In this document: in pieces, positions 62,135 through 64,000 of the stretch
How the letters are laid out: every line of letters begins with the position of its first letter
Position numbering within the stretch: the first letter of the stretch is position 1
NCBI GenBank assembly: GCA_019510185.1
Contig: JAEKKV010000011.1
Location: forward strand, 62,001-126,000
Direction of reading: 5' to 3'
Length of the DNA: 64,000 nt
From: Verrucomicrobiota bacterium
GTDB taxonomy: Bacteria; Verrucomicrobiota; Verrucomicrobiia; Opitutales; Opitutaceae
The notes under the pieces: model-generated
Database searches by the model: none
What the model saw: the letters and a program-made list of their open reading frames with translations, nothing else
What the model was told of the DNA's origin: nothing
Made by a program: the position numbers and the translations under genes

Positions 62135-62250
62135 TAAAATATCCCCGGCGCCACACGGATCCGCCGGAGCCACCGCCCAGCAGGAGGCACGCCATCCCCC
62201 CAACCGCGGCGTTGACCCGGGCGGAGACGTTTCCCTAACTCGTCCCCCTT

Positions 62251-63774
62251 ATGTCCACGCAGCCCGAGTCCTCGAACCTCATGGAAGCCATTGTCTCGCT
62301 CGCGAAACGCCGCGGCTTCGTTTTCCAGTCGTCGGAAATCTACGGTGGCCTCAACGGCTTTTTCGACTACGGCCCGCTCGGGGTGGAGCTTAAGAAGAAC
62401 ATCCGCGACTGCTGGTGGAACGACATGGTCCGCCGCCGCGACGACATCGTCGGCATCGAGACCTCCATTATCATGCACCCCAAGGTCTGGGAGGCCTCCG
62501 GCCACGTCGCCGGCTTCTCCGATCCGCTCGTGGACTGCAAAGTCTCCAAGAACCGCTACCGCGCCGATCAGCTCTTCTTCGCGCCCGTGATCGTCGACGG
62601 CGTCACTCACGGCTACGTGTCCGCCCTCGAAAGCGAAAAGACCACCGAGGAACTCCAGGCCGCCGCCGAGCTCTTCAAACGCAAGAAGGCCATCCAGGGA
62701 ACGCTCGCGGCCGTCCTGATCAAGGACATGACCGAGGCCAAGCCCGAGGAGATTTCCCAAATCCCCTCGCCCGCCACCGGCAATCCCGATCTCACGCCGC
62801 CCCGCGCCTTCAACATGATGTTCCAGACGAACGTCGGCGCGATGACCGACGCCTCGTCCGTCGCCTACCTGCGCCCCGAGACGGCGCAGGGCATGTTCGT
62901 GGACTTCAAAAACGTCGTGGACACCGGCCGCGTGAAGCTCCCCTTCGGCATCGCCCAAACCGGCAAATCCTTCCGCAACGAGATCACCCCGCGCAACTTC
63001 ATCTTCCGCTCCCGCGAGTTCGAGCAGATGGAGATGGAATTCTTCATCCACGAGGACGACGACTGGGCCAAGTGGCACCGCTACTGGATCAACTGGTGCA
63101 AGGACTGGCTCCTCAGCATCGGCCTGCCCGCGTCGCACCTGTCCGAATACGATCACCTCAAGGAGAAACTCGCGTTCTACTCGAAGGGCACGACGGACAT
63201 CATGTTCAAGTTCCCCTTCGGCGTGCAGGAGCTCTGGGGCATCGCCGCCCGCGGCAACTACGACCTCACGCAGCACGCCACCGCCTCCGGCAAGCCGCAG
63301 GAAATTTTTGACGAAGCCACCAAGAAGAAGTTCGTCCCCCACGTCATCGAGCCGGCCGTCGGCCTCGACCGCATTTTCCTCGCCGTCCTCGCTTCCTGCT
63401 ACGCCGAGGAGCAGGTCACCGATGAAAAGGGCAACACCGAGACGCGCACCGTCCTCCGCCTCTCGCCGCGCATCGCTCCGGTGAAGGTCGCCGTGCTTCC
63501 CTTGCTCAAAAACAAGGAGGCCCTCGTCGGCCGCGCCCAGGCGCTCTACAAGAAGCTCAAGCGCAAGTACGCCTGTTTCTATGACGAAGCCGGCGCGGTC
63601 GGCCGCCGCTACCGCCGCCAAGACGAGATCGGCACGCCCTGGTGCGTGACCATCGACTTCGACACCATCGAAAAGGAAGGCGACACCTTCACCCTGCGCG
63701 AACGCGACTCGATGCAGCAGAAACGCATCACCGAGACCGAACTCTTCGCCCTGCTGGAAGAGCAGGTGTACTGA
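62251..63774 (+). CDS. glyS: Glycyl-tRNA synthetase, single-chain dimeric type
   Basis: Class II synthetase that charges tRNA-Gly, of the alpha-2 type (eukaryote/archaea/Gram-positive-like) and not the GlyQ/GlyS type. Class II motifs are seen: [19 protein letters not shown] near the N-terminus, [16 protein letters not shown], motif 2 [23 protein letters not shown], and motif 3 [10 protein letters not shown], followed by an anticodon-binding domain ([17 protein letters not shown] ... [29 protein letters not shown]). Length 507 residues; starts at ATG 62251. Divergent from the TonB-domain gene. Confidence 0.96.
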   Translation: MSTQPESSNLMEAIVSLAKRRGFVFQSSEIYGGLNGFFDYGPLGVELKKNIRDCWWNDMVRRRDDIVGIETSIIMHPKVWEASGHVAGFSDPLVDCKVSKNRYRADQLFFAPVIVDGVTHGYVSALESEKTTEELQAAAELFKRKKAIQGTLAAVLIKDMTEAKPEEISQIPSPATGNPDLTPPRAFNMMFQTNVGAMTDASSVAYLRPETAQGMFVDFKNVVDTGRVKLPFGIAQTGKSFRNEITPRNFIFRSREFEQMEMEFFIHEDDDWAKWHRYWINWCKDWLLSIGLPASHLSEYDHLKEKLAFYSKGTTDIMFKFPFGVQELWGIAARGNYDLTQHATASGKPQEIFDEATKKKFVPHVIEPAVGLDRIFLAVLASCYAEEQVTDEKGNTETRTVLRLSPRIAPVKVAVLPLLKNKEALVGRAQALYKKLKRKYACFYDEAGAVGRRYRRQDEIGTPWCVTIDFDTIEKEGDTFTLRERDSMQQKRITETELFALLEEQVY

Positions 63775-63862
63775 ACCGATCCCGGGCGTCTGTTTTCTTG
63801 GCCAAGCCCTTCCCTCGCTTTGGGGCGAAGGGCAGGCAACCGTTGCCCATCGCCGGGTCGGC

Positions 63863-63888
63863 CCGCCGGCTGCCGCACGAGCCGGCGG
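63863..63888. other. GC hairpin after glyS
   Basis: A perfect 9-bp inverted repeat (63863-63871 with 63880-63888) with an 8-nt loop, about 90 bp after the glyS stop. No T-run follows, so its terminator role is uncertain. Confidence 0.35.
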
Positions 63889-63954
63889 CGGCGGAATTGT
63901 TAAGCGGGCGTAAACGGGCCTGCATTCCCCGGAAAAACCGGCTTGGCTGGCCCC

Positions 63955-64000
63955 ATGAACGCCGCCCCCGAGCCCCCCGCCGGCCGCATCCGCCTGCTGA
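63955..64000 (+). CDS. Possible start of a further gene, cut by the window edge
   Basis: An ATG at 63955 opens a frame (MNAAPEPPAGRIRLL) that runs off the window. Too little is visible to name it; the frame could also be chance. Confidence 0.35.
   Translation, partial: MNAAPEPPAGRIRLL

Noticed and set aside
1..64000. tRNA or rRNA genes
   Set aside because: No cloverleaf-like segment with a T-loop GTTCGANTC-type core in a plausible intergenic place, and no rRNA-like conserved stretch, was noticed; a dedicated tRNA scan would be decisive.

Overview
This window looks like part of the chromosome of an Opitutaceae-type Verrucomicrobiota bacterium. That assignment is inferred from base composition and gene content, not from a marker gene. 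Supporting features are high GC, very large secreted multidomain proteins (LamG, FN3, MBG), a secreted protein with DDYxxxNxGQxKNL repeats and a D-x-D-G-x-G-LPDWWE-type calcium motif, and Gram-negative envelope genes (RND efflux, LpxR, DUF481 barrel, TonB, HtrA). No rRNA, tRNA, CRISPR array or transposase was seen.

Layout. 0-5.6 kb: RND efflux pump, its outer-membrane channel and a short-chain dehydrogenase, closed by a bidirectional terminator. 5.6-16.3 kb: one minus-strand gene for a 3,556-residue secreted alginate-lyase-like protein with FN3, LamG, Ig-like and ten 72-residue MBG repeats; a run of ten C (as transcribed) sits just before its start. 16.3-16.8 kb: decayed duplicated DNA. 16.8-25.8 kb: ordinary genes (FKBP isomerase, MFS carrier, DUF481 barrel, RlmI-like methyltransferase, LpxR, SIS protein plus BadF-type sugar kinase, a stub of a sensor protein, a protein of the '3-methyladenine DNA glycosylase'-named family). 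25.9-29.5 kb: secreted metzincin-type protease. 29.5-33.0 kb: molybdenum cofactor genes moaA, moeA, moaC, moaD, moaE. 33.0-34.0 kb: rhodanese and an unknown gene. 34.2-39.4 kb: a tightly packed six-gene phosphorelay operon (membrane kinase with HPt and CheA-like ATPase, CheY-like receiver, two CheX-like proteins, two unknown proteins). 39.5-41.6 kb: DUF4212 protein and sodium:solute symporter (acetate-permease type).

41.7-58.7 kb is an accessory region with two separate RHS loci, both on the minus strand and AT-richer at their toxin ends. Locus 1 is TPR protein - RHS1 - small secreted protein; the RHS1 tail looks like an alpha/beta-hydrolase (lipase-like) toxin and the next gene is a candidate periplasmic immunity protein. 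Locus 2 is tail-fibre-like protein - GQxKNL protein - RHS2 - two-TM zinc-ribbon protein. Locus 2 lies exactly between two direct repeats of about 140 bp, each holding a hairpin terminator and the last codons of htrA. That is the footprint expected of an element that entered at the htrA 3' end. RHS, MORN and other gene scraps around the region point to repeated gain and loss.

58.8-64 kb returns to core genes: htrA, a protein with five TonB C-terminal domains, glyS, and the first codons of a possible further gene. Gene families were assigned from remembered motifs; no searches were run.
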